Source: an uncultured Rubrobacteraceae bacterium
Lineage (GTDB): Bacteria; Actinomycetota; Rubrobacteria; Rubrobacterales; Rubrobacteraceae
NCBI GenBank assembly: GCA_902805985.1
Contig: CADCUW010000399.1
Location: forward strand, 1-13,810
DNA: 13,810 nt
Direction: 5' to 3'
Shown: positions 1-6,840 of the stretch, piece by piece
How the letters are laid out: every line of letters begins with the position of its first letter
How positions within the stretch are numbered: position 1 is the first letter of the stretch
Position numbers and translations under genes: made by a program
The notes under the pieces: model-generated
Database searches by the model: none
Seen by the model: the letters and a program-made list of their open reading frames with translations, nothing else
What the model was told of the DNA's origin: nothing

Positions 1-242
1 TCAGGAAGTCCTGCAACACGGCTATGTCCGTCTGTCTGGTTGTTGTTGAGGACATTGTTGAGCACCCGGTTGTTGTTGACCGAATCCTCGACGTTGACCA
101 CCTGCACGTCGGTGATCGCGAGATCGTTCAGCACGTTGAGCTGGTCAATCTCGACGTTGACGTTGTTCAGCGCGCTGACGAGGTTGCCAGTGTTGATATG
201 AGTCGGCTGCGAGAACGCCGGACCAGACAGGCTAAGCAACAT
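1..242 (-). CDS. Partial secreted Asn/Val-rich protein of unknown function (5' end only)
   Basis: The minus strand reads a typical export signal followed by a low-complexity stretch. An Arg-rich n-region (RARRRYGW), a hydrophobic core (LAAGLTAGAMLLSLSG) and a likely cleavage site after PAFS lead into NNVNVEIDQLNVLND and further Asn/Val/Leu-rich sequence that runs off the left edge. The first conventional in-frame start is the ATG at 242-240, in the middle of the signal peptide. A GGAGG ribosome binding site at 304-308 and a possible promoter further upstream place the natural start near 296, but the in-frame codon there is TTA. The gene has therefore lost its start, uses a non-standard one, or carries a sequence error. 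The reading frame is open from 296 down to 3. I do not recognise a family, and the repetitive Asn-rich mature part suggests an extracellular or surface role. The export signal is convincing; the function is unknown. Confidence 0.55.
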   Translation of the reverse strand, partial: MLLSLSGPAFSQPTHINTGNLVSALNNVNVEIDQLNVLNDLAITDVQVVNVEDSVNNNRVLNNVLNNNQTDGHSRVAGLP

Positions 243-303
243 GGCGCCAGCGGTTAGCCCGGCGGCCAGCCAGCCGTACCTTCGTCTTGCTCTTAATTTT
301 GTG

Positions 304-362
304 CCTCCGAGGAGGTTGCTTTCACGCCCCCAGGCTTCTACCCTCCCCGGCAGCCGTGTCAA
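304..362 (-). promoter_or_regulatory. Possible promoter and RBS for the left-edge secreted protein
   Basis: On the minus strand TTGACA (362-357) is followed after 16 bases by TAGAAG (340-335), and a GGAGG ribosome binding site lies at 308-304. Spacing and order fit a sigma-70-type promoter with a leader of about 25-30 bases. The -10 box is imperfect, because the final T is missing. It supports a gene start near 296. Confidence 0.35.
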
Positions 363-388
363 CGTTCTGTAACATTATTTTAGAACTG

Positions 389-1108
389 TTAAGCCGAATG
401 CTCTAGAGACCCGGCGGCGTCCCGGTCGACCATCCAGATCGGGCCGCTGGGCGGTCGGACGAGCTTCGCGGGGTACGCGCGCGGGTCTGCGTCGCCCTCC
501 AGGATCTGCGCGAGGGCCTCGGATTTGCCCTCGCCGGCCACGAGGAAGACGACCCGCCGCGCGACGTTCAGGACCGGGGCGGTTAGCGTGAGGCGGGTGG
601 TCTCCAATTTGGGCACCGGGTTGGCGACGACGAGCCGGTCGGTGGCTTCGAGCGCGGGGGTCTGCGGGAAGAGGCTCGCGGTGTGCCCGTCCTCGCCGAT
701 GCCGAGCATGACGAGGTCGAGGGCCGGAGGCTCTCCTCCGAAGAACTCATTCAGCTCGTCTTCGTAGGAGGCGGCGGCCTCGTCGGGCGGCAGCTCGCCG
801 CGCATGCGGTGGACGGAGCCCGCGGGGACGTGGTCAAGGAGCGCCTCCCGGGCCATCCGGTAGTTCGAGTCCCCGTGGTCCGGTGGGACGGTGCGTTCGT
901 CCCCGAAGAAGACGTGAACGTTGGGCCAGTCCACCCCTCCGGCGTGGTCGCGGGCGAGGACCTCGTAGGTGGCCTTCGGGGTGGAGCCGCCGGCCAGCGC
1001 GACGGCGAAGCGCCCGCGTTCGGCTATCGCCTCCGCGGCCCCTTCCACGAAAGCGCGGGCGGCAGCTTCGGCCAGTAGTTCCGGGGTCTCGAAGACCTGG
1101 ACGCTCAC
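389..1108 (-). CDS. pgl: 6-phosphogluconolactonase
   Basis: This enzyme hydrolyses 6-phosphoglucono-delta-lactone to 6-phosphogluconate, the second step of the oxidative pentose-phosphate pathway, in the cytoplasm. The 239-residue product has the usual family length and motifs: AGGSTP at 39-44, FFGDER at 67-72 followed by the DSNYRMA segment, and LGIGEDGHTASLFP at about 135-148, which holds the catalytic His region. It starts at a GTG (1108-1106) that overlaps the opcA stop by four bases (GTGA), so translation is probably coupled to opcA. It is the last gene of the tal-gnd-zwf-opcA-pgl cluster and ends in TAA. No clear intrinsic terminator follows it. The assignment is secure from the motifs and context. 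Confidence 0.95.
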   Translation of the reverse strand: MSVQVFETPELLAEAAARAFVEGAAEAIAERGRFAVALAGGSTPKATYEVLARDHAGGVDWPNVHVFFGDERTVPPDHGDSNYRMAREALLDHVPAGSVHRMRGELPPDEAAASYEDELNEFFGGEPPALDLVMLGIGEDGHTASLFPQTPALEATDRLVVANPVPKLETTRLTLTAPVLNVARRVVFLVAGEGKSEALAQILEGDADPRAYPAKLVRPPSGPIWMVDRDAAGSLEHSA

Positions 1109-2178
1109 AGGTCGAGGACCTCCACGGCCGAGCGGAGGGCGGCCTCGTAGATCTCGTCGCGTCCGCGGAACTGGAGCTCTTCGCCGACGAGGACGCCCAG
1201 GTCGAAGTGGCCGAGGTGGACCGTCCGTTCGGCGACGAGATCTTCGCCGCGCATCACGGTCGTCTTTACCTCGCGGCGCTCCCGGTGGCGCGAGACCTGG
1301 AAGCTGTGGTCGGCGGAGCGAAGCCTGACGCGCCTGAGCCTGGCATCCGGCGAGTCCGGGGAGAGCGAGACCTCGACGTCCCCGGAGGGGCCGTCGAACT
1401 CGATCCTACGCCGGTCCCCGTCGCGGGCCATCTCCTTAGGGCTCCAGCCCAGGGAGGAGGCGAGCCAGCCGACGAGGAGCAGGGCGCGGCATTCGCCGCC
1501 CGGGGCGTAGAGGACCTCCACGGACGCTATCTTTTCGAGCTCGCCGACGCGTTCGGGCGCGGCGAAGGCGTCGGCGAGGAGAGAGCGCCAGGGCGAGAGG
1601 CCGACCCACTGGAGGTCGCCCACGGCGGGAGCTCCCCTGCGTCCGACCAGCTCCGCCATCTCGCGCAGGGAGGCCTCCCGGTGCTCGCGGGCGGCGGAGT
1701 CAACGATGACGCGGTCCGCCAGGTCAGCCATGGCGGCGAACTCGGGGGAGTGGGGTGAGAAGGCGCCAGGGTACCAGAGAAAGACGGGGAGGTCCGGTAT
1801 CAGGAGCGGGCCGGCCATGCTCTCGAGGTGGTTGGCGGGCGGGCCCTCGGCGTGGATGGTCACCTGCTCGGCGCAGACCTGGGCGCCCCCGCCGCCCCTG
1901 ACGTTGCAGAAGGCGGAGAGCTGGGCGTCCACGTTCCACTCGCCCTCGGGGTCCGAGATCAGGACGATGGCCCGCGCCGGGTGGCGTCCGGCGAGGTTCG
2001 AGACCGAGCGCGTTACCTCAGGGGCGGAGGCTTCGTCGGTCACCACGATCAGGTTAAGGACGCTGGACCGCAGCGCGAGCGTGCCGTCCTCGTTGGCCCT
2101 GAGCTTGCCGAGCTCGCGTTCTATCTCGGCGACGCTCATCGGACCGCCGCCAGGGGACTCCCTCGTCTCCCCGATCAC
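1105..2178 (-). CDS. opcA: Glucose-6-phosphate dehydrogenase assembly protein OpcA
   Basis: OpcA is needed for assembly or activity of glucose-6-phosphate dehydrogenase in actinobacteria and cyanobacteria, and it sits here between zwf and pgl as is usual. Recognisable family features are MSVAEIERELGKLR near the N-terminus, the conserved HPARAIVLISDP segment, and the PDLPVFLWYPG stretch in the first half of the protein. The start is ambiguous. I chose the GTG at 2178-2176 because it overlaps the zwf stop by four bases (GTGA) and has GGAGG five bases upstream, giving 357 residues. Alternatives are ATG at 2190, which has no good ribosome binding site, and ATG at 2139. The frame stays open further upstream inside zwf, but that part is not protein-like. 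Function is confident from similarity and operon position; the start is moderately so. Confidence 0.93.
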   Translation of the reverse strand: MIGETRESPGGGPMSVAEIERELGKLRANEDGTLALRSSVLNLIVVTDEASAPEVTRSVSNLAGRHPARAIVLISDPEGEWNVDAQLSAFCNVRGGGGAQVCAEQVTIHAEGPPANHLESMAGPLLIPDLPVFLWYPGAFSPHSPEFAAMADLADRVIVDSAAREHREASLREMAELVGRRGAPAVGDLQWVGLSPWRSLLADAFAAPERVGELEKIASVEVLYAPGGECRALLLVGWLASSLGWSPKEMARDGDRRRIEFDGPSGDVEVSLSPDSPDARLRRVRLRSADHSFQVSRHRERREVKTTVMRGEDLVAERTVHLGHFDLGVLVGEELQFRGRDEIYEAALRSAVEVLDL

Positions 2179-3725
2179 GGCCTCCTCCATTCCCGCCCGT
2201 CCCGCCCCAGCATCTCGTCTGCCTCGTCCGGCCCCCAGGTCCCCGCAGGGTAGGACTCGACCCTCTTCTCCTCTGTCCAGCGGCGCATCACGGGGTCCAG
2301 GATACGCCACGCACCCTCGGCCTCGTCCGCCCGGATAAAGAGCGTCGGGTCGCCGAGCATGAGGTCGAGCAGTAGCCGCTGGTAGGCGTCGGGGGCCTCC
2401 TCAAGGAAGGCCGTCCCGTAGAGAAGGTCCATGTTGACCGAACTGACCTCGAAGCCCGCGCCGGGGACCTTCGCCCCGATCTTCAGGGAGAGCCCCTCAT
2501 CGGGCTGGACGCGGACGACGAGCACGTTCGGCTCCAGGCCCTCGGTGTCGTCGCGGGCGAACGGTGTGTGCGGCGAGGAGTGGAACTGGATGGCGACCTC
2601 CGTCGCCTTCTTGGGCATCCTCTTGCCCGCCCGCAAAAAGAACGGCACCCCGGCCCACCGCCAGTTGTCCACGAAGAGCCTCAGGGCCAGGTAGGTCTCC
2701 GTGACGGAGTCGGGGTCCACGTTCTCTTCCTCGCGGTAGCCCGAGACCTCCTCGCCCCAGACCCAGCCGGAGGTGTACTGGCCGCGGACCGCGTAGTCTT
2801 CCACCTCGTCCTCCGGGATGGGACGCACCGCTTTCAGGACCTTCACCTTCTCCTCGCGCAGCGATTCGGCGTCGAAGGCGACCGGTGGCTCCATCGCGGT
2901 GAGGCAGAGGACCTGCATCACGTGGTTCTGGACGATGTCACGGAGGGCGCCGGCCTCCTCGTAGAAGGCGCCGCGGGTGCCGACGCCGATGTCTTCGGCG
3001 ACCGTGATCTGGACGTGGTCCACGTAGTGCTGGTTCCAGATCGGCTCGAAGATCCCGTTGGCGAAGCGCAAGGCCAGGATGTTCTGGACCGTCTCCTTGC
3101 CGAGGTAGTGGTCTATGCGGTAGATCTGGGCCTCGTCGAAGTGGCGCCTTATCTCCTCGTTTAGCTCCCGCGCGCTCTCAAGGTCCCGCCCGAACGGCTT
3201 CTCGACCACGAGCCTGGACCACCCGCCGTCCTCGCCCTCGTTCATCCCCGCCTCGCCCAACCTCTCGACGATGGTCGGGAAGAGCGAGGGCGACGCAGAC
3301 AGGTAGAAGGCCCGGTTCCCGAGCGTCCCCCGCTCGGAGTCCAGCTTCTTCAAGAGGCCCTTCAACTCCTCATAGGTCTCAGGCTCTTTCGAGTCGCCCG
3401 GCAGGTAGAAGATGCCGCCGGCGAAAGACTCCCACACGTCGTCGCTGACCCCGCCCGAGACGTGCTCCTCCAGCGTCTCGCGCAGCTTCTGCCGGAACTC
3501 CTCGTGGCTCATCTCCGTCCGCGAGATGCCGACCACCGCCATCTCCAACGGCAGCCGCCGCTGGGACGCGAGCTCGTAGAGCGCCGGCACCAGCTTCCGC
3601 GACGTCAGATCCCCCGAAGCCCCGAAGATGACCACGACCCCAGGGTCGGGCACCCGCGGAAGACGTTGCTCGTCGCGAAGAAGGTTCTGGGGTTCGAGGT
3701 TTTGAGGTTTTGAGGTCTTAGGCAT
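2175..3725 (-). CDS. zwf: Glucose-6-phosphate 1-dehydrogenase
   Basis: This enzyme oxidises glucose 6-phosphate to 6-phosphogluconolactone with reduction of NADP (or NAD) and opens the oxidative pentose-phosphate pathway. The 516-residue product is of normal length. It has the dinucleotide-binding GASGDLTSRKL at 35-45, the VVEKPFGRD segment, and the active-site RIDHYLGKE at 203-211 that carries substrate-binding Lys and catalytic His. The N-terminus is odd: residues 3-15 (KTSKPQNLEPQNL) are encoded by a copy of the intergenic repeat described at 3691-3717. The ATG at 3725-3723 has no good ribosome binding site of its own but overlaps the stop of a small upstream ORF by eight bases (ATGCCTAA), so coupling is possible. 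No alternative ATG precedes the nucleotide-binding motif. Its 3' end is coupled to opcA. Confidence 0.96.
   Translation of the reverse strand: MPKTSKPQNLEPQNLLRDEQRLPRVPDPGVVVIFGASGDLTSRKLVPALYELASQRRLPLEMAVVGISRTEMSHEEFRQKLRETLEEHVSGGVSDDVWESFAGGIFYLPGDSKEPETYEELKGLLKKLDSERGTLGNRAFYLSASPSLFPTIVERLGEAGMNEGEDGGWSRLVVEKPFGRDLESARELNEEIRRHFDEAQIYRIDHYLGKETVQNILALRFANGIFEPIWNQHYVDHVQITVAEDIGVGTRGAFYEEAGALRDIVQNHVMQVLCLTAMEPPVAFDAESLREEKVKVLKAVRPIPEDEVEDYAVRGQYTSGWVWGEEVSGYREEENVDPDSVTETYLALRLFVDNWRWAGVPFFLRAGKRMPKKATEVAIQFHSSPHTPFARDDTEGLEPNVLVVRVQPDEGLSLKIGAKVPGAGFEVSSVNMDLLYGTAFLEEAPDAYQRLLLDLMLGDPTLFIRADEAEGAWRILDPVMRRWTEEKRVESYPAGTWGPDEADEMLGRDGREWRRP
3691..3717. repeat. Intergenic repeat, copy A (inside the zwf N-terminal codons)
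   Basis: The 18-bp core GGTTCGAGGTTTTGAGGT (3691-3708) is followed by another TTTTGAGGT-like unit. It is the exact reverse complement of the core of copy B at 3918-3935. Here the repeat lies within coding sequence, where it specifies residues 3-12 or so of the zwf product. Confidence 0.8.
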
Positions 3726-3924
3726 CGGAATCTGGCTTTCGGGTACTGTTGCCGAAAGCCTTCAGGCTCTTGATGAAGGATGCGATCATGCGCTGTATCT
3801 CAACCACCTCTCCGGTCAGACGCTCGTGTTCGGCTGGTAGGAGAGACGAGAGATCGCGCGCGCTAGATCCTCCGATACCCAATGATCGTCCCCGCATGCG
3901 CCCACCTGAAGCCTCGAACCTCAA
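3718..3924 (-). pseudogene. Small ORF, probable remnant of a four-helix-bundle (23S rRNA intervening-sequence type) protein
   Basis: The 68-residue frame lies between gnd and zwf. Its last 45 or so residues, ARDLSSLLPAEHERLTGEVV followed by EIQRMIASFIKSLKA, look like the C-terminal helix pair of the S23/four-helix-bundle family, where a short 'A..LGYL..E..E.L' helix leads into 'EV.EI.RM..GLI.SL'. That family is normally about 115-130 residues, so this would be only its last third. The first residues (MRFEASGG) are translated repeat copy B. The N-terminal helices are missing, so I call it a remnant, although a translated small protein cannot be excluded. Its TAA overlaps the zwf ATG. Inverted copies of the same 18-bp repeat enclose it, which suggests that repeat and ORF arrived as one unit. 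The family call is by eye and tentative. Confidence 0.45.
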
Positions 3925-3937
3925 AACCTCGAACCTA
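3911..3937. repeat. Intergenic repeat, copy B (downstream of gnd)
   Basis: The sequence contains ACCTCAAAACCTCGAACC at 3918-3935, the perfect 18-bp reverse complement of the copy A core, preceded by a further CCTCGAACC unit. Copies A and B face each other across about 210 bp that holds the four-helix-bundle-like ORF. The repeat ends six bases before the gnd stop codon. Confidence 0.8.
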
Positions 3938-3942
3938 CCCTC

Positions 3943-4872
3943 TCACTTCTGCTCCTGCTCCGGGTACTCCGTGCTCGCCTCCTGGATGGCGTGCCCGCCG
4001 AACTGGCCGCGAAGCGCCGCGATGACCTTCATGGCGAACGAGTCGTCCTGGCGCGAGGCGAAGCGGGCGAAGAGAGAGCCCGCGATGGCGTTGGCCGGGA
4101 CGCTCTCCTCTATGGCCTCGAGCACCGTCCAGCGTCCCTCGCCAGAGTCCTCGACGTAGCCCCTGACGCTGTCCAGGTTAGCGTCCTGCTCGAAGGCGTT
4201 CTCGGCGAGTTCCAGAAGCCACGAGCGGACCACGCTTCCCTGGTTCCAGAGGCTAGAGAGGGCGCGCAGGTCGTAATCGTAGCGGGACTTCTGGAGGATC
4301 TCGAACCCCTCGGCGTAGGCCTGGAGCATCCCGTACTCGACCCCGTTGTGGACCATCTTGGCGAAGTGTCCGGCGCCTGCGTCACCGAGGTACGCGTAGC
4401 CGCTGTGCGGCGCGAGCGTCGCGAAGGCCGGCTCGACGTGCTCGAAGGCGTCCGCGTCGCCCCCGATCATGGTGCAGTACCCGACGTCGTAGCCCCACAC
4501 GCCGCCAGAGACCCCCGCGTCCAGCCACCGGAAGCCCGCGTTGCGGACCTCCCTGGCCCTTGCTACGGAGTCCCGGAAGTACGAGTTCGCCCCGTCCACG
4601 ATGATGTCGCCCGCGTCGGCGTGTTGCATGAACTGCTGGATCATGTCGTCCGTCGTGTCCCCCGCCGGCAACATGCTCCACAAGACCCGCGGCGTCTCCT
4701 GCATCGAGACGAACTCCTCGACGCTGTAGGCGCCCGCCGCGCCGGCCGCTACAGCGTCGTCCACCTTCCCCGGGGAGCGGTTGCCCGCGATCACGCGGTG
4801 CTCCCCCTTGTCCACCAACCGGCGGACCATGTTGAACCCCATACGCCCCATGCCCCAGATACCGATATCCAT
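3943..4872 (-). CDS. gnd: 6-phosphogluconate dehydrogenase (decarboxylating), short form
   Basis: This enzyme oxidatively decarboxylates 6-phosphogluconate to ribulose 5-phosphate, the third oxidative step of the pathway. The 309-residue protein belongs to the short (about 300-residue) form rather than the 470-residue form typical of enterobacteria. Visible motifs are the dinucleotide-binding GIWGMGRMG at 4-12, NRS at 31-33 where cofactor choice is set, the substrate-binding GVSGG at 120-124, and the catalytic segment AKMVHNGVEYG with Lys172, His175, Asn176 and Glu179. I chose the ATG at 4872-4870 because GGAGGAG lies just upstream. The frame is open further upstream, but there it runs into repeat DNA. 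Cofactor preference (NAD or NADP) cannot be settled by eye. The gene sits between tal and zwf, separated from both by repeat-filled gaps. Confidence 0.94.
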   Translation of the reverse strand: MDIGIWGMGRMGFNMVRRLVDKGEHRVIAGNRSPGKVDDAVAAGAAGAYSVEEFVSMQETPRVLWSMLPAGDTTDDMIQQFMQHADAGDIIVDGANSYFRDSVARAREVRNAGFRWLDAGVSGGVWGYDVGYCTMIGGDADAFEHVEPAFATLAPHSGYAYLGDAGAGHFAKMVHNGVEYGMLQAYAEGFEILQKSRYDYDLRALSSLWNQGSVVRSWLLELAENAFEQDANLDSVRGYVEDSGEGRWTVLEAIEESVPANAIAGSLFARFASRQDDSFAMKVIAALRGQFGGHAIQEASTEYPEQEQK

Positions 4873-4898
4873 AGTCGCTCCTCCCCCTGGTCGTCGCC

Positions 4899-4976
4899 AG
4901 GTTCCAAGGTTTCGAGGCGCAAGGCTCAAGGTAATTGCTGAAACTTCAAAACCTCGAGCCTCAGAGCCTCGAACCT
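4899..4976. repeat. Intergenic repeat pair, copy C (between tal and gnd)
   Basis: A left arm (4899-4932, units such as AGGTTCCAAGGTTTCGAGGC) and a right arm (4943-4976, units such as TTCAAAACCTCGAGCCTC and GCCTCGAACCT) are imperfect inverted copies separated by about 10 bases. Units are of the same kind as copies A and B. The right arm runs into the tal stop codon (CTA on the plus strand, 4975-4977). On RNA this could fold into an imperfect hairpin between tal and gnd. Confidence 0.7.
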
Positions 4977-6069
4977 AACTAACTAGCTGGCGTCCCTTGT
5001 TCTTGATCTCATCCAACATCTCGTTGAACGGGTCGGCGAACTTCTGGATGCCCTCTCTCTCCAGCACGTCGGTCACGTCCTCGTAGTCGAGGCCGGCCTC
5101 ACGGAGGTCGTCGAGCAGACGGACGGCGTCTTCTATGCCCTCGGTGAGGACGGGCTCGATGCTGCCGCGGTCCTTTACGGCCTCTATGGTCTTTTTGGGC
5201 ATGGTGTTGACGGTCTCGGGGCCGACGAGGTTGTCCACGTAGACGGTGTCGGGGTAGTCGGGATTCTTGGTCGAGGTGGAGGCCCAGAGGAGGCGCTGGC
5301 GGGTGGCGCCCTTCTCTTCGAGGGAGCGCCAGCGGGAGCCCGAGAAGACCTGGCCGTACACCCTGTAGGCGAGCTTGGCGTTGGCTATCGCCAGCTTGCC
5401 CTTGAGGTCCTCGCGGCCGAGCTTCTCCAGGCGGTCGTCGGCCTCGGCGTCAATGCGGGAGACGAAGAAGCTGGCGACGGAGCGGACGCCCGAGGGGTCG
5501 CCGCCGTTCTCGACCAGGCGCTGGATGCCGCGGATGTAGGCGCGGGCCACCTCGCGGTAGCGCTCCAGGGAGAAGATCAGGGTGACGTTTATGCTCTTGC
5601 CGCGCGAGATCATCTCCTCTATCGCCACGAGCCCCGGCAGCGTCGCCGGTATCTTGACGAACAGGTTCGGCCTGTCGACCATGTCGTGGAGCTTGGCGGC
5701 CTCGTCTACCGTGGCCTGGGTGTCGTAGGCGATGTCCGGCTGGACCTCGAGGGAGACGAAGCCGTCGACGCCGCCAGAACTCTCGTAGACGGGCGCCAGC
5801 ACATCGCAGGCCTCCTGGATGTCGGTGCCGGCGATGCCCCAGAACATCTCCTTGGGGTCGTCAGTGTTCCGGGCGAGCTCCTGGAGCTGGTCGTCGTAGA
5901 GGTCGGAGCCCGCCACGGCCTTCTGGAAGATGGCGGGGTTCGAGGTAACGCCGACGATGCCGTCCTCGATCATGGCCTGCAAGCCACCGTTCCTCGTGTC
6001 ATCCCTGGAGAGCTCGTCCACCCAGGGCGCCTGCCCAAGCTCTCGCATCTTCCCCAAACGCTCGTTCAC
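4975..6069 (-). CDS. tal: Transaldolase
   Basis: Transaldolase moves a three-carbon dihydroxyacetone unit between sugar phosphates (sedoheptulose 7-phosphate and glyceraldehyde 3-phosphate to erythrose 4-phosphate and fructose 6-phosphate), linking the pentose-phosphate pathway to glycolysis. The 364-residue length fits the actinobacterial/cyanobacterial type. Motifs are GVTSNPAIF at about 40-48, GFVSLEV at 103-109, and NLFVKIPAT with Lys139 as the expected Schiff-base lysine. The start is a GTG (6069-6067) with GGAGG five bases upstream. It is the first gene of the cluster, which on the minus strand continues to gnd, zwf, opcA and pgl. The usual actinobacterial neighbour tkt is not in the window, and gnd occupies the position next to tal. 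Confidence 0.95.
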   Translation of the reverse strand: MNERLGKMRELGQAPWVDELSRDDTRNGGLQAMIEDGIVGVTSNPAIFQKAVAGSDLYDDQLQELARNTDDPKEMFWGIAGTDIQEACDVLAPVYESSGGVDGFVSLEVQPDIAYDTQATVDEAAKLHDMVDRPNLFVKIPATLPGLVAIEEMISRGKSINVTLIFSLERYREVARAYIRGIQRLVENGGDPSGVRSVASFFVSRIDAEADDRLEKLGREDLKGKLAIANAKLAYRVYGQVFSGSRWRSLEEKGATRQRLLWASTSTKNPDYPDTVYVDNLVGPETVNTMPKKTIEAVKDRGSIEPVLTEGIEDAVRLLDDLREAGLDYEDVTDVLEREGIQKFADPFNEMLDEIKNKGRQLVS

Positions 6070-6121
6070 TTCCGCCTCCTCTGGAGCCCGCAGTGGGACC
6101 GACCCCGCGGCCCGTCTCGAC

Positions 6122-6127
6122 AGTCTA
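6122..6127 (-). promoter_or_regulatory. Possible -10 box upstream of tal
   Basis: On the minus strand TAGACT stands about 50 bases before the tal GTG start and fits the TANNNT pattern. No clear -35 hexamer is seen at the right distance. The 6070-6310 stretch is otherwise without a convincing gene and is the only place a promoter for the five-gene cluster would be expected, unless ssb transcripts read through. Confidence 0.25.
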
Positions 6128-6274
6128 CACCGCCCCGCGCGGACGGTTCCTGCCTCTCGTCGTCCTTACCTTGCACGGCGCGGGTACAAACATGCTTGAT
6201 CTTGAGTAAGTGGTTGGCTTAGGTCGCGGGCCGCGTTAAGAGAGAACGGTCGAGGACTGTGGACTTGGCCAGGC

Positions 6275-6289
6275 TTGTCGAAGCGACAA
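6275..6289. other. Small perfect hairpin in the tal-ssb gap
   Basis: TTGTCG and CGACAA are separated by three bases, giving a 6-bp stem. It lies downstream of the ssb terminator and upstream of the putative tal promoter. It has no U tract, so it is not an obvious terminator and its role is unknown. Confidence 0.3.
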
Positions 6290-6310
6290 CGGAGTTGGCA
6301 CGCTACTGCA

Positions 6311-6345
6311 AGAAGAAAAGGACCGGGCCACTTGCCGCCCGGTCC
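6311..6345 (-). terminator. Intrinsic terminator downstream of ssb
   Basis: A perfect 9-bp stem, GGACCGGGC (6320-6328) pairing with GCCCGGTCC (6337-6345) around an 8-base loop, is followed on the minus strand by TTTTCTTCT. This is a classic Rho-independent terminator about 27 bases beyond the ssb stop. It should separate ssb transcription from the tal cluster. Confidence 0.85.
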
Positions 6346-6371
6346 CCACAAAACCTTGTCTAGTACCTCGC

Positions 6372-6806
6372 TTAAAAGGGGATGTCTTCGAAATCAGATT
6401 CATTGATGTCCACGTCCTCGCGCTGGCCGCCGCGCCTGCCGCCGCCGCTCCGGGCTCCGGCACCGTTGCCGCCGCCCTCGCCGCCTTCGCCCCGGCCGCC
6501 GAGGAACTGGACGTTGTCGGCGGTTATGTCCACCTTGCTCCTCTTGGAACCGTCCTGGGCCTCCCAGGTACGGTACTGGAGGCGTCCCTCGACGAGGATA
6601 GGGTCGCCCTTCTTCTTGTAGTTGGCGATGGTCTCGCCGAGCTCGCGCCAGGCCGAGACATCGAAGAAGTCGACCTCTTCGTTCTTGGAGCGGACCCTGT
6701 TGACGGCGATGCCAAAGTCGCAGACCGGGATGCCACCCTGCGTGAAGCGTAGCTCCGGGTCCCTCGTCAGGTTGCCCGCCACTATGACCCTGTTGAAGCT
6801 GACCAC
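6372..6806 (-). CDS. ssb: Single-stranded DNA-binding protein
   Basis: SSB coats single-stranded DNA during replication, recombination and repair and recruits partner proteins through its C-terminal tip. The 144-residue product has an N-terminal OB-fold (residues 1-107: SFNRVIVAGNLTRDPELRFT, then WRELGETIANYKKKGDPILVEGRL with typical spacing). A Gly/Arg-rich linker (about 108-130) and an acidic tip ending ESDFEDIPF complete the standard bacterial layout. It starts at a GTG (6806-6804) with GGAGG seven bases upstream. It is not flanked by rpsF and rpsR, so it may be a second or relocated copy. It has its own promoter and terminator and is downstream of the interrupted metallo-beta-lactamase gene. 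Confidence 0.95.
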   Translation of the reverse strand: MVSFNRVIVAGNLTRDPELRFTQGGIPVCDFGIAVNRVRSKNEEVDFFDVSAWRELGETIANYKKKGDPILVEGRLQYRTWEAQDGSKRSKVDITADNVQFLGGRGEGGEGGGNGAGARSGGGRRGGQREDVDINESDFEDIPF

Positions 6807-6840
6807 GGTTCCGTCCTCCTGTTGTAGGTGTTGCCTGCTA

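Noticed and set aside
24..257. Plus-strand 77-residue frame at the left edge
   Set aside because: It is the antisense of the signal-peptide protein; its composition (VVV, DVD, VDL) simply mirrors the Asn/Val codons on the other strand, and it has no ribosome binding site.
363..386. GTTCT...AGAAC inverted repeat as terminator after pgl
   Set aside because: Only a 5-bp AT-containing stem with a 13-14 base loop and no U tract; too weak to support.
883..1758. Plus-strand 291-residue frame opposite pgl and opcA
   Set aside because: Antisense shadow; no motif, and the opposite strand encodes two well-recognised enzymes or partners.
3991..4941. Plus-strand 316-residue frame opposite gnd
   Set aside because: Antisense shadow of gnd; Val/Arg/Leu-rich with no recognisable domain.
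3691..4976. CRISPR array from the CCTCAAAACCTCGAACC repeats
   Set aside because: Repeats are degenerate, tandem without regular spacers, inverted in pairs and interrupted by whole genes; no cas genes are present.
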